From UBA2211 sp035404185 (GTDB lineage Bacteria > Patescibacteriota > Minisyncoccia > Minisyncoccales > Minisyncoccaceae), in assembly GCA_965230985.1 (NCBI GenBank), contig OZ246399.1:496001-560000 (forward strand): a stretch of 64,000 nt of DNA, in the 5' to 3' direction. Position 1 is the stretch's first letter. Each line of letters begins with the position of its first letter. Positions 48,609-57,224 of the stretch are shown one piece after another. Below the pieces are notes generated by a model, which was given only the letters and a program-made list of their open reading frames with translations, had not been told where the DNA came from and did not search any database. A program made the translations under genes and the position numbers.

Positions 48609-50150
48609 ATGAAAAAAATAGTATTTTTACTTCTTACAATAATTATAACTTTTTCTTTTTTTTCTGCTGTTTTGGCCGAAGAAACAACTATTACAGCTAA
48701 GGATTTAAATGTTGCTGAGCCAACCGTTCTTCCAACAAGTCCTCTTTATTTCTTAAAAGAACTAGGAAGAGGAGTTCAACTTTTAATAACTTTCAACCCA
48801 ACCAAAAAAGCTGAATTAAAATTAAAAATTGCCAGTGAGAAATTAATTGAAGCTGATAAACTATCAGCCGATAAAGAAAATTTAGATAATGCCCTATCTA
48901 ACTATACTAATTCACTTAACGATTTAAAAGACTATGTTGCAACCTTAAAACAAGATAGCGAGAGTAGTAATCTTTTTTTAAAAAAAGTAACTATTCAAAC
49001 TTTTAATCAACAAAAATTTCTAGATCAAATAACGGAAAAACAAACAGATTCATCTCAAAAAGTTTTTGAAACAAAAGAAAAAGCTCTTAATAGTTTAACT
49101 AAGACTTCTTTGGAGTTAGGTTCTTTAGGAAAATTCAAAGATGCCCTAGAAGAAGCTTTTAATAATGACAAATCAGGAACTACAAACGTTCTCGAAGTGT
49201 TAAAAAGAGTGGAAAGCATCGTGCCAGAACAAGCTAAAAAATCAATAATTGAGGTACAGAATAAAATTATACAAAAGAGGTTGAGCGATACCAGTTTAAG
49301 TGAAGACGATAAAAATAAATTAAATGATTATCTTTCAGAGTTACAAACAAAAATTGAATACAAAGATTTAATATCTGAAGAATATGTTCAAAAATTAGTT
49401 GCCGATAACCAAGACATTTTTAATAGTTTAGGCAATATTTCTGAAGAAGACAAGGCTAAATTGATAGAATATGGAAAAAGTATATTAAATAACGATAATA
49501 TTGATTACAACGGAATATTGAATGGTCTATTTTCTTTAAATATTTCTTCAGATGCCAAAAAAATAGTTGATGACATACAATCGCAAATAGCAAATAGATA
49601 TAGCGAAGGCGGTATAACCTGTCTTGATGTTGTTAATCCAGTCTGTGGGAAAGATAATAAAGATTATGGTAATATTTGTGAAGCAAAAAAAGTTGGAGTA
49701 GATGTTGCCTATAAAGGAAAATGTGGAACTTGTATTATGGAAGGAAAGGTTCTTACTGAAGGAAAAACATGCTGTCCTGAATATAAGGTTTGTTCTAAGA
49801 GTGGCCAAAATATTTGTCAAAAATCTTGCGAAACAAGCAATCAAGATAATGAGAAGGTTGTCTGTACTGCACTTTGGGATCCAGTTTGCGGAGTAAATAA
49901 AAAAACATACAGTAATGAATGTTTTAGTAAGGCAGCGGGAGTAAACATTAAATATAAAGGAGAATGTCAAAAAGAGACAAGCGAAGTTGCCAATCCCGCT
50001 TCAGTTTTTTGTACACAGCAAGGATATACATTAGAGATGAGAAGTAACGATGATGGAAGTCAATACGGGGTTTGTATTTTTGGTGAAGGGAAAGAGTGTG
50101 ATGAATGGAAATTCTACAATAAAGAATGTGGAACAGAGTATATAAAATAA
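48609..50150 (+). CDS. Secreted protein with DUF5667-like, two Kazal and one DUF333-like domains
   Basis: 513 residues with a Sec signal peptide (IVFLLLTIIITFSFFSAVLAE). Residues 35-120 match the DUF5667 pattern (LPTSPLYFLKELGRGVQLLITFNPTKKAELKLKIASEKL), followed by a long helical part. Two Kazal-type inhibitor domains follow (CLDVVNPVCGKDNKDYGNICEAKK... and CTALWDPVCGVNKKTYSNECFSKAAG...), then a DUF333-like end (NPASVFCTQQGYTLEMRSNDDGSQYGVCIFGEGKECDEWKF). It probably blocks serine proteases at the cell surface. Last gene before miaB-miaA. Confidence 0.82.
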   Translation: MKKIVFLLLTIIITFSFFSAVLAEETTITAKDLNVAEPTVLPTSPLYFLKELGRGVQLLITFNPTKKAELKLKIASEKLIEADKLSADKENLDNALSNYTNSLNDLKDYVATLKQDSESSNLFLKKVTIQTFNQQKFLDQITEKQTDSSQKVFETKEKALNSLTKTSLELGSLGKFKDALEEAFNNDKSGTTNVLEVLKRVESIVPEQAKKSIIEVQNKIIQKRLSDTSLSEDDKNKLNDYLSELQTKIEYKDLISEEYVQKLVADNQDIFNSLGNISEEDKAKLIEYGKSILNNDNIDYNGILNGLFSLNISSDAKKIVDDIQSQIANRYSEGGITCLDVVNPVCGKDNKDYGNICEAKKVGVDVAYKGKCGTCIMEGKVLTEGKTCCPEYKVCSKSGQNICQKSCETSNQDNEKVVCTALWDPVCGVNKKTYSNECFSKAAGVNIKYKGECQKETSEVANPASVFCTQQGYTLEMRSNDDGSQYGVCIFGEGKECDEWKFYNKECGTEYIK

Positions 50151-50152
50151 TA

Positions 50153-50181
50153 TTGAACAAAAACCTAAACTTGTGTAGTAT
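50153..50181 (+). promoter_or_regulatory. Promoter of leaderless miaB-miaA
   Basis: TTGAAC (50153-50158), 17 bases, TAGTAT (50176-50181). The ATG at 50188 is seven bases after the -10 box. Confidence 0.55.
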
Positions 50182-50187
50182 TTACAT

Positions 50188-52275
50188 ATGAAATATCATA
50201 TTATTACTTTTGGTTGCCAAATGAATAGATCTGATTCAGAAAGAATAGCTTCTGTCTTAGAAGGCTTGAATTACGAAGAAACCTTTAATCTGAAAGAGGC
50301 TGATTTGGTTGTAATAAACATGTGTTCTGTAAGGCAACCTGCGGTTGATCGAGTTTACGGACTAATTCCTCAATTTACTGCCCTTAAAACGAAGAATAAG
50401 GGCTTTAAAACCATTCTGACTGGCTGTATTTTGAAACCAGAACGAACCAAATTAGCTGAGATTTTTGATTTTATATTAGACAAAGAATACCTAGACAAAT
50501 GGCCAGAATTGCTAAAAGAAAAAGAAATAGAAGTGAAAAAATCTGATTACTTGAAAATAATTCCCAAGTATACAAATAAAATACAGGCCCTTGTTCCAAT
50601 TTCTAATGGTTGTGATAACTTTTGTACTTACTGTGCTGTTCCCTTTACTCGTGGAAGGCTTATTTCCAGAAATTACAAAGATATATTAAAAGAAGTTAAT
50701 AATTTAGTTACTAAAGGATATAAGGAAATTTGGCTTTTAGGAGAAAATGTCAATAGTTATAATTCCAAGGGAGTTAATTTTAGTAAATTGATAAAAGAAA
50801 TTGATAAAATTCCGGAAAAGTTTTGGTTGCGTTTTACCAGTCCTCACCCTAAAGATTTTTCCGATGAACTGATTAAGACTTTAAAAAAAAGCAGTAAGTT
50901 TGTTCCCTATCTTAATTTGCCAGTTCAATCAGGAGACAATACTATCTTAAAAAAGATGAATCGACCATATACCAGAGAAAAGTATTTAGCTTTGATTAAA
51001 AAAATAAAGAAAGTTTTCAATAACAATATTAGTATTTCAACCGACATCATTGTTGGCTTTCCTGATGAAACAGAAAAGCAATTTAAAAACAGTGAAAAAT
51101 TAATGAGAGAAGTTCAATTTGATTTAGCTTTTATTTCTAAATATTCTCCACGTCCTCAATCTTTTTCTTGCGAAAAATTAAAAGATAACGTTTTAAAGAA
51201 AGATAAGACAAGAAGAGCTTTGTCTTTAAATAAAATATTGAAAGAGACTGCTTTAAAAAATAATCAAAAATTATTAAACAAAGAAGTGGATGTTTTAGTT
51301 CTAGAAAAAGAGAGTGATTATTGTAATGGCAGGACCGATCAAAACAAAGCGATAAGATTTAAATCAAATGAAGATTTATCAGGGAAATTTGTTAAAGTTA
51401 AAATAATAAAAGCTACGGCTTGGAATTTTGAAGGAATTTTAATTAAACCAAAATTAGTTGTTGTCTTGGGTCCTACTGCAAGCGGAAAAACAGATTTAGC
51501 GATTAATTTAGCTAAAAAATTTAATGGAGAAATAGTTAATGCTGATTCAAGAACAATATATAAAGGAATGGATATTGGAACAGCTAAGCCGAAAGATTTA
51601 AAAGGAATTCCTCATCACTTAATTGATATTATTTCTCCTAATGAAGATTTTAATGCTGCTCTATTTAAACAAGAAGCTATTAAAAAGATTGATGAGATTA
51701 TAGAAAGAGGAAAACTTCCCATTTTGGTTGGCGGAACTGGATTATATATTAAATCGATAGTTGAAAACCTTGAATTTCCACAAATTAAAGCTGACGAAAA
51801 ATTAAGAAAAAGATTAGAAAAGAAAACTACCGAAGAATTATTTGAAATGTATAAAGATTTAGACAAAGAGGGAGTAAAAAAAATAGATAGTAATAATAAA
51901 AGAAGATTAATCAGAGCTATCGAAGTTTCTTTATTTTTAAAAGAATCTTTCTTTAAGGAAAGAAAAAAAGAGTCCGCATATGACATTCTTCAAATCGGAA
52001 TTAGAATTGATAAGAAAGAACTAGAGAAGAGGACTAGAAAAAGAGTTGATAAAATGATTAAACAAGGACTAGAAAAAGAAGTAAAGAAATTATTTAAAAA
52101 ATATAGTTTCAGTATCCCTTCTATGCAAACTATTGGTTATCGTGAGTGGGAAGATTATTTTAATAAAAAAGAAAGTCTTGAAAATACTATTGAAAAAATA
52201 AAAACAAACACCATTAAGTTTGCTAAAAGACAAATGACCTGGTTTAAAAAAGATAAAAATATTAAATGGGTATAG
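50188..52275 (+). CDS. MiaB-MiaA fusion: tRNA A37 methylthiotransferase plus dimethylallyltransferase
   Basis: 695 residues in one frame. Residues 1-420 are MiaB: the N-terminal cluster Cys in FGCQMN (Cys10), NMCSVRQ and LTGCIL, the radical-SAM motif NGCDNFCTYCAVPFTRG (Cys142, 146, 149), the MiaB-like GENVNSY, and a TRAM domain (about 365-420). Residues 422-695 are MiaA: P-loop LGPTASGKTDLA, DSRTIYKGMDIGTAKP, LVGGTGLYIKSI, and the Zn-less C-terminal part TIGYREWEDYF...FAKRQMTWFKK. The two steps, i6A37 then ms2i6A37, would thus be done by one polypeptide. Confidence 0.93.
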   Translation: MKYHIITFGCQMNRSDSERIASVLEGLNYEETFNLKEADLVVINMCSVRQPAVDRVYGLIPQFTALKTKNKGFKTILTGCILKPERTKLAEIFDFILDKEYLDKWPELLKEKEIEVKKSDYLKIIPKYTNKIQALVPISNGCDNFCTYCAVPFTRGRLISRNYKDILKEVNNLVTKGYKEIWLLGENVNSYNSKGVNFSKLIKEIDKIPEKFWLRFTSPHPKDFSDELIKTLKKSSKFVPYLNLPVQSGDNTILKKMNRPYTREKYLALIKKIKKVFNNNISISTDIIVGFPDETEKQFKNSEKLMREVQFDLAFISKYSPRPQSFSCEKLKDNVLKKDKTRRALSLNKILKETALKNNQKLLNKEVDVLVLEKESDYCNGRTDQNKAIRFKSNEDLSGKFVKVKIIKATAWNFEGILIKPKLVVVLGPTASGKTDLAINLAKKFNGEIVNADSRTIYKGMDIGTAKPKDLKGIPHHLIDIISPNEDFNAALFKQEAIKKIDEIIERGKLPILVGGTGLYIKSIVENLEFPQIKADEKLRKRLEKKTTEELFEMYKDLDKEGVKKIDSNNKRRLIRAIEVSLFLKESFFKERKKESAYDILQIGIRIDKKELEKRTRKRVDKMIKQGLEKEVKKLFKKYSFSIPSMQTIGYREWEDYFNKKESLENTIEKIKTNTIKFAKRQMTWFKKDKNIKWV

Positions 52276-52347
52276 CATTTGGAAAAACCTTCTTGAGAGT
52301 TGCCTCCCAGCCACAATTTAAAAAGAGCCCTAAGGCTCATTTTAATT

Positions 52348-52533
52348 TTATTTTTGTGGTTTTTCGTGATTTTCTCCACAGCAGCACTTCCCTCTTTCTT
52401 TACAAATAATTCCTAGTCCGACAGCTATTAAAAGACATGGCCAAACAAATTGCCAAACACTTATAGTAATAATGCCTAAACTTTGTAATAAAAAGGCCAA
52501 ACCGATAATTACAATGATAATTCCAATAATCAT
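52348..52533 (-). CDS. Small LiaI/LiaF-type transmembrane protein
   Basis: 61 residues: two hydrophobic helices (IIGIIIVIIGLAFLLQSLGII and VWQFVWPCLLIAVGLGIICK) joined by a short turn, as in the LiaF N-terminal transmembrane domain (DUF5668). It then has a Cys-rich tail CKERGKCCCGENHEKPQK that might bind metal. Stands alone, convergent with miaB-miaA. Confidence 0.7.
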   Translation of the reverse strand: MIIGIIIVIIGLAFLLQSLGIITISVWQFVWPCLLIAVGLGIICKERGKCCCGENHEKPQK

Positions 52534-52628
52534 ATTTTTGAATTAAATTTAATTAACGACCTTTTGTTAAGTATATTATATATGGAAAAGTAAAAAGTGT
52601 AAACGAAAATTGTTACAAAATTTAATAA

Positions 52629-53357
52629 CTATTTTGCTATATTAATACTTCCATATAGCGTCTGTAAAAATCTAATTAAAACTATAAGTAGTTCATTTCT
52701 ATTCATCTGACTTAATGGTTTATCCAGAGTCAATGATCCAATTTTTAAATTATTATTTGGTTGCGCTAAAGCAGAACAACTTGAAGTCATGGATCCAGTA
52801 CAACTCCAAAACCAAGGACCAGAACCAGTAATATTTGAAGCTGTTCCAGTCAAACAAAGATTGATTGTCGGAATACTGGAAAAAGTCATTCCATTAGCAG
52901 AACCACAGACACCATTAATAGAAACTGCAGAAATATTAATATTATAATAATTTATTTGTGCAGGTTGGATTGACTCCCACGGTCTACTGTAGGTTGCAGT
53001 AATTTTAACTGTTCCTGTTTTTAGAGCACTAAAATTATAACTTGTTGTCTGTCCGCATCCAACCCCTATCATATCAATACCTTCACTAGATACTGGAGGA
53101 CAAAGCGATACTGAGTTGGAAGAATCGAGATTAAGAAATGATGTATCGTAACTTAAATTCCATTGATATCCAGTGCTTGCATTGCCATCCAGAGAAATAG
53201 AAAACCTATCACCAACTAAAATTTGTGCATTACAACCATTAACTCCGTTAGTGCAAGAAAGAACTGGATAATTAGTACTATCTGTCGCTAAAACAAAACC
53301 CGTGATAGATAATAACATCCCTAGACACATCATACAAACAATAAAATTTTTATTCAT
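52629..53357 (-). CDS. Secreted chagasin-like (I42) protease inhibitor
   Basis: 242 residues with a Sec signal (FIVCMMCLGMLLSITGFVLA). Residues 40-135 carry the three chagasin loops: DGNASTGYQW (NPTTGY/F motif), the central region GCGQTTSYNFSAL and the YSRPWE motif. Chagasins inhibit papain-like cysteine proteases. A C-terminal segment (GVCGSANGMTFSSIPTINLCLTGTASNITGSGPWFWSCTGSMTSSCSA) resembles a short Cys-containing repeat seen in secreted CPR proteins. Same strand as the following pilin gene. Confidence 0.82.
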   Translation of the reverse strand: MNKNFIVCMMCLGMLLSITGFVLATDSTNYPVLSCTNGVNGCNAQILVGDRFSISLDGNASTGYQWNLSYDTSFLNLDSSNSVSLCPPVSSEGIDMIGVGCGQTTSYNFSALKTGTVKITATYSRPWESIQPAQINYYNINISAVSINGVCGSANGMTFSSIPTINLCLTGTASNITGSGPWFWSCTGSMTSSCSALAQPNNNLKIGSLTLDKPLSQMNRNELLIVLIRFLQTLYGSINIAK

Positions 53358-53375
53358 ATATCTTTATTATCAATT

Positions 53376-54614
53376 TTATGGGTGCGTATATCGGAAAATA
53401 ACAACACCAGAGCCACCAGTTCCTCCAATATATCCAGGACCAGCACCTCCACCACCACCCCCACCAAAACCATCTGTTCCATTTAAACCGTTATTATAAG
53501 TTATTGTTCCATTAGCCCCACCACCATTTCCACCCACTGCAATATGGATAGCATTGAAACCAACCATTCCGCCACCGCCGCCAGCATAATAAATTGAGGA
53601 TCCAGTTATATCAGATTGTAGTCCTATTCCACCATCACCTCCACTTTCATAATCTCCAGCAGATCCTACTCCACCAGCACCACCACCTCCTCCTCCAGCT
53701 TGTTCACTACCACCCCAAGTTACTTCTCCGTCTCCTCCTGCATATCCTTGTCCAGAGATAGCATCACCAGCATACCTTTGAGTGTCTCCATCAGAACCTC
53801 CGCCACCACCAGAACCACCAATACTTCCATCATCAGAATTAGCTCCACCAGCACCACCACCACTTGCCGTAATACTTGAAAATGTGGAACTTTCTCCGTT
53901 ATTATCAGAGGTACCACCGGCTCCAACAATTATAGAAGCTGAACCAGAGACTGAAATATTGCCTGTGAGAAAACCGCCGCCACCACCACCTCCGCCAAGG
54001 TAGTAACCGCCTCCTCCTCCACCACCAACTACAAGATATCTAACTGAAGTAACTCCGCTAGGAACAGTCCAAGAAGTTGTTCCCGTTGTTGTTCCAGTCA
54101 AAACACATTTGCAGTATGCCTCAGTAGAACTGATTATCCCTTCTGTACAAGTTACATCAGCGTTACTAGCTGCCGCACAAGTACTTTCATACGAAGAAGC
54201 CTCTATGCTAAATCCAGTTGAAGCAGTATACGAATAAGTTGTTGAATTAGACAAAGTCGAATTAACAGTAAAATCAGTTCCGTCTGAAATATAAGTATAA
54301 TATCCTCCAGAGACAGTATCGACAGGAAGATTAGGAAGTATCGGAGCAAGAGCTGAGGCGAGAACCGTACATCTATTGGTGGTACCAACTGGACCAATAT
54401 TGCATTCATCTTCTTGAATAGGATACTCCCCAGTAGAGTTTTGAGTTTTGTAATAAACGATAGCCTTTCTTACCGTATCAATGTCTACTTTTCTTTTAGT
54501 GTCATTGGCTGAATCAATAGCCCAATTCAAGTTAACGATAACAATACTGGAAAGAATTCCAATAATTGCTATTACGACTAATACTTCGATTAATGTGAAA
54601 GCTTTTCTATTCAT
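53376..54614 (-). CDS. Type IV pilin-like protein with glycine-rich domain
   Basis: 412 residues. N terminus RKAFTLIEVLVVIAIIGILSSIVIVNL is a class III (prepilin) signal and helix. A pseudopilin-like head follows (RKAIVYYKTQNSTGEYPI). From about residue 185, TWTVPSGVTSVRYLVVGGG leads into a long Gly/Ser-rich domain with runs of Gly, ending GGTGGSGVVIFRYTHP. This combines a pilus anchor with an adhesin-like glycine-rich beta domain. Likely surface-exposed, possibly for host attachment. Confidence 0.88.
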   Translation of the reverse strand: MNRKAFTLIEVLVVIAIIGILSSIVIVNLNWAIDSANDTKRKVDIDTVRKAIVYYKTQNSTGEYPIQEDECNIGPVGTTNRCTVLASALAPILPNLPVDTVSGGYYTYISDGTDFTVNSTLSNSTTYSYTASTGFSIEASSYESTCAAASNADVTCTEGIISSTEAYCKCVLTGTTTGTTSWTVPSGVTSVRYLVVGGGGGGGYYLGGGGGGGGFLTGNISVSGSASIIVGAGGTSDNNGESSTFSSITASGGGAGGANSDDGSIGGSGGGGGSDGDTQRYAGDAISGQGYAGGDGEVTWGGSEQAGGGGGGAGGVGSAGDYESGGDGGIGLQSDITGSSIYYAGGGGGMVGFNAIHIAVGGNGGGANGTITYNNGLNGTDGFGGGGGGGAGPGYIGGTGGSGVVIFRYTHP

Positions 54615-54687
54615 TATTTTAATTTTTTATTAAATCTATTTTAACAATAAAAAAGAAAAAAGAAAAGATTAAACAATTAAATCTGTT

Positions 54688-55731
54688 TTATTTAGTCCAA
54701 GTATTCCCTCCATCTAAAGATTTAAAATTTACTTTATTAGTATTATTTGTTTCTATTAGTACATTAATAATATTTGAATTATTAGGATCAATTGACAAAG
54801 ACTTTATTCCAAAAAGAATATCTACTTGATTAATAATTCCTTTTGAAATATCTATCCAATTTTCACCGGCATCCGTTGATTTTAATAAATCAATATCCAT
54901 ATCATCTGCCATCATATTGCCCGAAACATCACCTGCATAGATAATGTTAGAATCTTTAGGGTCAACCGCATAGATAATTTCTCCCTTATATTGTTTTAGT
55001 ATTTCTTTCCAGGTCTTTCCATTATCTTCAGATTTATATAACCTTCCAGTTAAATCAGAACCATTAAAGTCTTTTTTATAAATAACACTATTAGAGGATG
55101 TAGAGATAAATTTAAAAGTAAAAAGTATTTGATTAAAATTTTTAATACAATCTTGTTCTATTGTATTGCCAAGTCCCCTATTGCGACCGATACGAAAACT
55201 TTTATCATTAGACTCAAAATATACCGCTTCTGTTAATCCTGCTCCTGATGGATTCCTAGTTAATCTAACACTATCCACACCATCTATTTCTATGTGAGTT
55301 TTTACATATCCTCTTTTTAATAAATCTGCTATTTCAGATTCATTAGATCCTGATTGGCTAATTATACTTACTGCACAGTAATTATTACTATCTACTGATT
55401 TTCCAGCTCCAAAATCTACACTATCCCATCCTTTAAATGGAGATTCCCAGTCAGAAGGATATTTTATCTCAAAACCGTATTCGTTTTTTGTGTATGTTTT
55501 CCAATTTATCATTTCATCTGCTTTTGCTTCTGGACAATTTGCGAATTCACAATTAGGACCGGATCGCTCAACTAATGATCCATCGGAACAAATTTTTGTT
55601 TCTTCGGTGCAAGCTGTTTGTTTTGTTAATTGTTTATTTATTAAATAATAACCAGTTCCTCCGATTCCAACTAAAATTAAAATTATTAAAGCAATTATAA
55701 TAGGAGCAAATCCTTTTTGATTTATATTCAT
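54688..55731 (-). CDS. Surface protein with KGFAPI anchor and Asp-box (BNR) repeats
   Basis: 347 residues. Anchor NINQKGFAPIIIALIILILVGIGGTGYY, a Cys-rich stretch (CSDGSLVERSGPNCEFANCPE), a domain starting TYTKNEYGFEIKYPSDW (PsbP-like wording), then three Asp-box repeats (YKSEDNGKTW, LKSTDAGENW, FKSLDGGNTW) of a sialidase/sortilin-type propeller, too few for a full propeller. Start-region DNA is shared with the 8341 gene. Probably a cell-surface glycan- or protein-binding factor. Confidence 0.78.
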   Translation of the reverse strand: MNINQKGFAPIIIALIILILVGIGGTGYYLINKQLTKQTACTEETKICSDGSLVERSGPNCEFANCPEAKADEMINWKTYTKNEYGFEIKYPSDWESPFKGWDSVDFGAGKSVDSNNYCAVSIISQSGSNESEIADLLKRGYVKTHIEIDGVDSVRLTRNPSGAGLTEAVYFESNDKSFRIGRNRGLGNTIEQDCIKNFNQILFTFKFISTSSNSVIYKKDFNGSDLTGRLYKSEDNGKTWKEILKQYKGEIIYAVDPKDSNIIYAGDVSGNMMADDMDIDLLKSTDAGENWIDISKGIINQVDILFGIKSLSIDPNNSNIINVLIETNNTNKVNFKSLDGGNTWTK

Positions 55732-55769
55732 GTTTATTGATTTATTAATCTTAAAAATATCATATCATA

Positions 55770-55863
55770 TAAAGAAAAAACCGACAAAAGAGTCGGTTTA
55801 ATTTTGCAGGGGCTCGTGGAGGACGTTAGAACCATTGTAATGTTAAATTATATATAAAAAAAG
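55770..55863 (-). repeat. Cassette repeat R15 (CCGAC hairpin + module A)
   Basis: ACCGACAAAAGAGTCGGT hairpin followed by TTTGCAGGGGCTCGTGGAGG, ACGTTAGAACC, TTAAATTATATATAAAAAAAG. Nearly the same as R11 including the hairpin. Confidence 0.8.
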
Positions 55864-55940
55864 ACGGGGCGATAAGCTATCCTTAGGATAAAATATCAAC
55901 CCCTTTGTTCATGTCTATTTATTTTTTTCTAAATAGACAA

Positions 55941-56165
55941 CTAGTTTTTGGGAGGACTAAATGTACCCTGTTTGGTTTGGGTATTGTAGTTCCCAGTAGC
56001 TCCCCTTTTTGTTACGAAGTTGAAAGAGTTTCCGCTTCCATCTTCGTATTCCAACCGATTAATGATTAATGGTTGGTTTTTTCCTTCCAGCATTACGATA
56101 ATTCGCTGGCGTTCCCCGAAAGCCTTTAAAAGGCTTTCTTTGTTTGGCCCATCAGTGATTTCCAT
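55941..56165 (-). CDS. Small cassette protein
   Basis: 74 residues from the ATG behind AAAAAGGTCAAA (longer in-frame starts overlap the promoter TTGACA, 17 bases, CATAAT). MEITDGPNKESLLKAFGERQRIIVMLEGKNQPLIINRLEYEDGSGNSFNFVTKRGATGNYNTQTKQGTFSPPKN: one beta-rich soluble domain, unrecognised. A GGGG-TTGATA/TATCGCCCC terminator closes it at 55863-55903, its T-run being the tail of R15. The promoter starts right at the CCCCTGTA end of R16. Confidence 0.6.
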   Translation of the reverse strand: MEITDGPNKESLLKAFGERQRIIVMLEGKNQPLIINRLEYEDGSGNSFNFVTKRGATGNYNTQTKQGTFSPPKN

Positions 56166-56209
56166 TTTGACCTTTTTAATTATGTAAAATATTAAATATT
56201 CTGTCAAAT

Positions 56210-56266
56210 ACAGGGGCGCTGGGACGAACTTGGAATCTTTTTAAGGTTGAATTATATATAAAAATC
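56210..56266 (-). repeat. Cassette repeat R16 (module B)
   Basis: ACAGGGGCGCTGGGACGAAC, TTGGAATC, TTTTTAAGGTTGAATTATAT. Its T-run completes the GCGGA/TCCGC terminator of the 56286 gene. Its CCCCTGTA end touches the promoter of the 55941 gene. Confidence 0.8.
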
Positions 56267-56285
56267 CGCATAAGTAAAAATGTAA

Positions 56286-57077
56286 TTAAGCGGATTGGGC
56301 TAATGATTTTCTATGTCGGTATCTGTTCTTGGCATCGCAGTTTTTACAAATTGGCCTATTGTCGCTAGTTCGAGCGTGTACGCTTTTTAATTTTCCGCAA
56401 TTAGAACAAACTTCGTATTTAGAAGAGTCATTTTCGCGGTTTTTCGAATAGCAACAATCACAGATCGGTTCGCCAAGATTATTATAGGCAACTACCAATC
56501 TTGTTCTTCCACATTCAGAACAGATTTTATGTTTGGAAGTGTCGTGTCGGTGTTTTTTTCCGTAACAAATACTGCAAAGAATTAAACCAGATTTGTCGCG
56601 ATAGGCTACCGGCCTTTTTCTCCCGCACTCAGAGCAGATTTCACGATTAGAGTGATTTTTGTGGAAGCAATTTCCACAAATCGGCTTGCTATCATTATCA
56701 CGAGCAGCTACCGGCCTTTTTCTCCCGCACTCAGAGCAAACTTCATGTAGAGAGAGGTCGTGATAACGATGTTTACTGTGGCAAGAGGTACAAATTGATT
56801 TACCGTCCTTACGATTTACTATTCTGCCTATTTTCCCGCACTCGGAGCAATAGTCAAGATAGGTTTTTTCTAAATCCATACAACAATTAAGACAAACTGG
56901 CTTGTTGTCTTCTGTGCGAAGAGCAACTAGTTTTATTTTTCCACATTCAGAGCAAGCCTCCTTTCGATTTTTTCGGTAACAAGTTTTGCAAATTGGTTTT
57001 CCAGATTCTATACTGAAAATCAATCTGTTTTTTCCACATTCGGTACAAACAGCGAAGATTACAGGTACTTTTTTCAT
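56286..57077 (-). CDS. Protein made of seven tandem zinc-ribbon repeats
   Basis: 263 residues from the ATG behind GGAGGATTCTCT. Seven repeats of 31-38 residues, each CxxCGK/Rx(R/K)xVx...(K/E)PICxxCxxK, for example CSECGRKRPVAARDNDSKPICGNCFHKN. All 28 zinc-ligand Cys are present. No other domain is found. Multi-ribbon proteins usually bind nucleic acid or protein partners. Upstream lies the second copy of the cassette promoter also found at 32455. Function unknown. Confidence 0.72.
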   Translation of the reverse strand: MKKVPVIFAVCTECGKNRLIFSIESGKPICKTCYRKNRKEACSECGKIKLVALRTEDNKPVCLNCCMDLEKTYLDYCSECGKIGRIVNRKDGKSICTSCHSKHRYHDLSLHEVCSECGRKRPVAARDNDSKPICGNCFHKNHSNREICSECGRKRPVAYRDKSGLILCSICYGKKHRHDTSKHKICSECGRTRLVVAYNNLGEPICDCCYSKNRENDSSKYEVCSNCGKLKSVHARTSDNRPICKNCDAKNRYRHRKSLAQSA

Positions 57078-57119
57078 AGAGAATCCTCCATTGTCAATGA
57101 TCAATAAGAATAAAATTTC

Positions 57120-57170
57120 TTTTGAGATGTTTATATAATACAATAATAATTGTATTTAGTCAATGGCATG
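57120..57170 (-). promoter_or_regulatory. Cassette promoter module, copy 2
   Basis: Minus strand: CCATTGACTAAATACAATTA then TTATTGTATTATATAAACATCTC. TTGACT, 17 bases, TATTAT. Matches the module at 32455-32504 over about 50 bases, including the TGCCATTGACTAA start that in copy 1 is the end of tRNA-Trp. Confidence 0.68.
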
Positions 57171-57224
57171 TGGTAATGTGCACACACATACGACGGTTTT
57201 TTAAAAACCATAGAAATATATAAA

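Noticed and set aside
50188..52275. Two separate overlapping genes miaB and miaA
   Set aside because: The frame is continuous through the junction and no stop or ribosome site occurs between the TRAM domain and the MiaA P-loop.
53782..54003. Proline-rich frame opposite the pilin gene
   Set aside because: Pro runs are simply the antisense of the Gly codons (GGN) of the glycine-rich domain.
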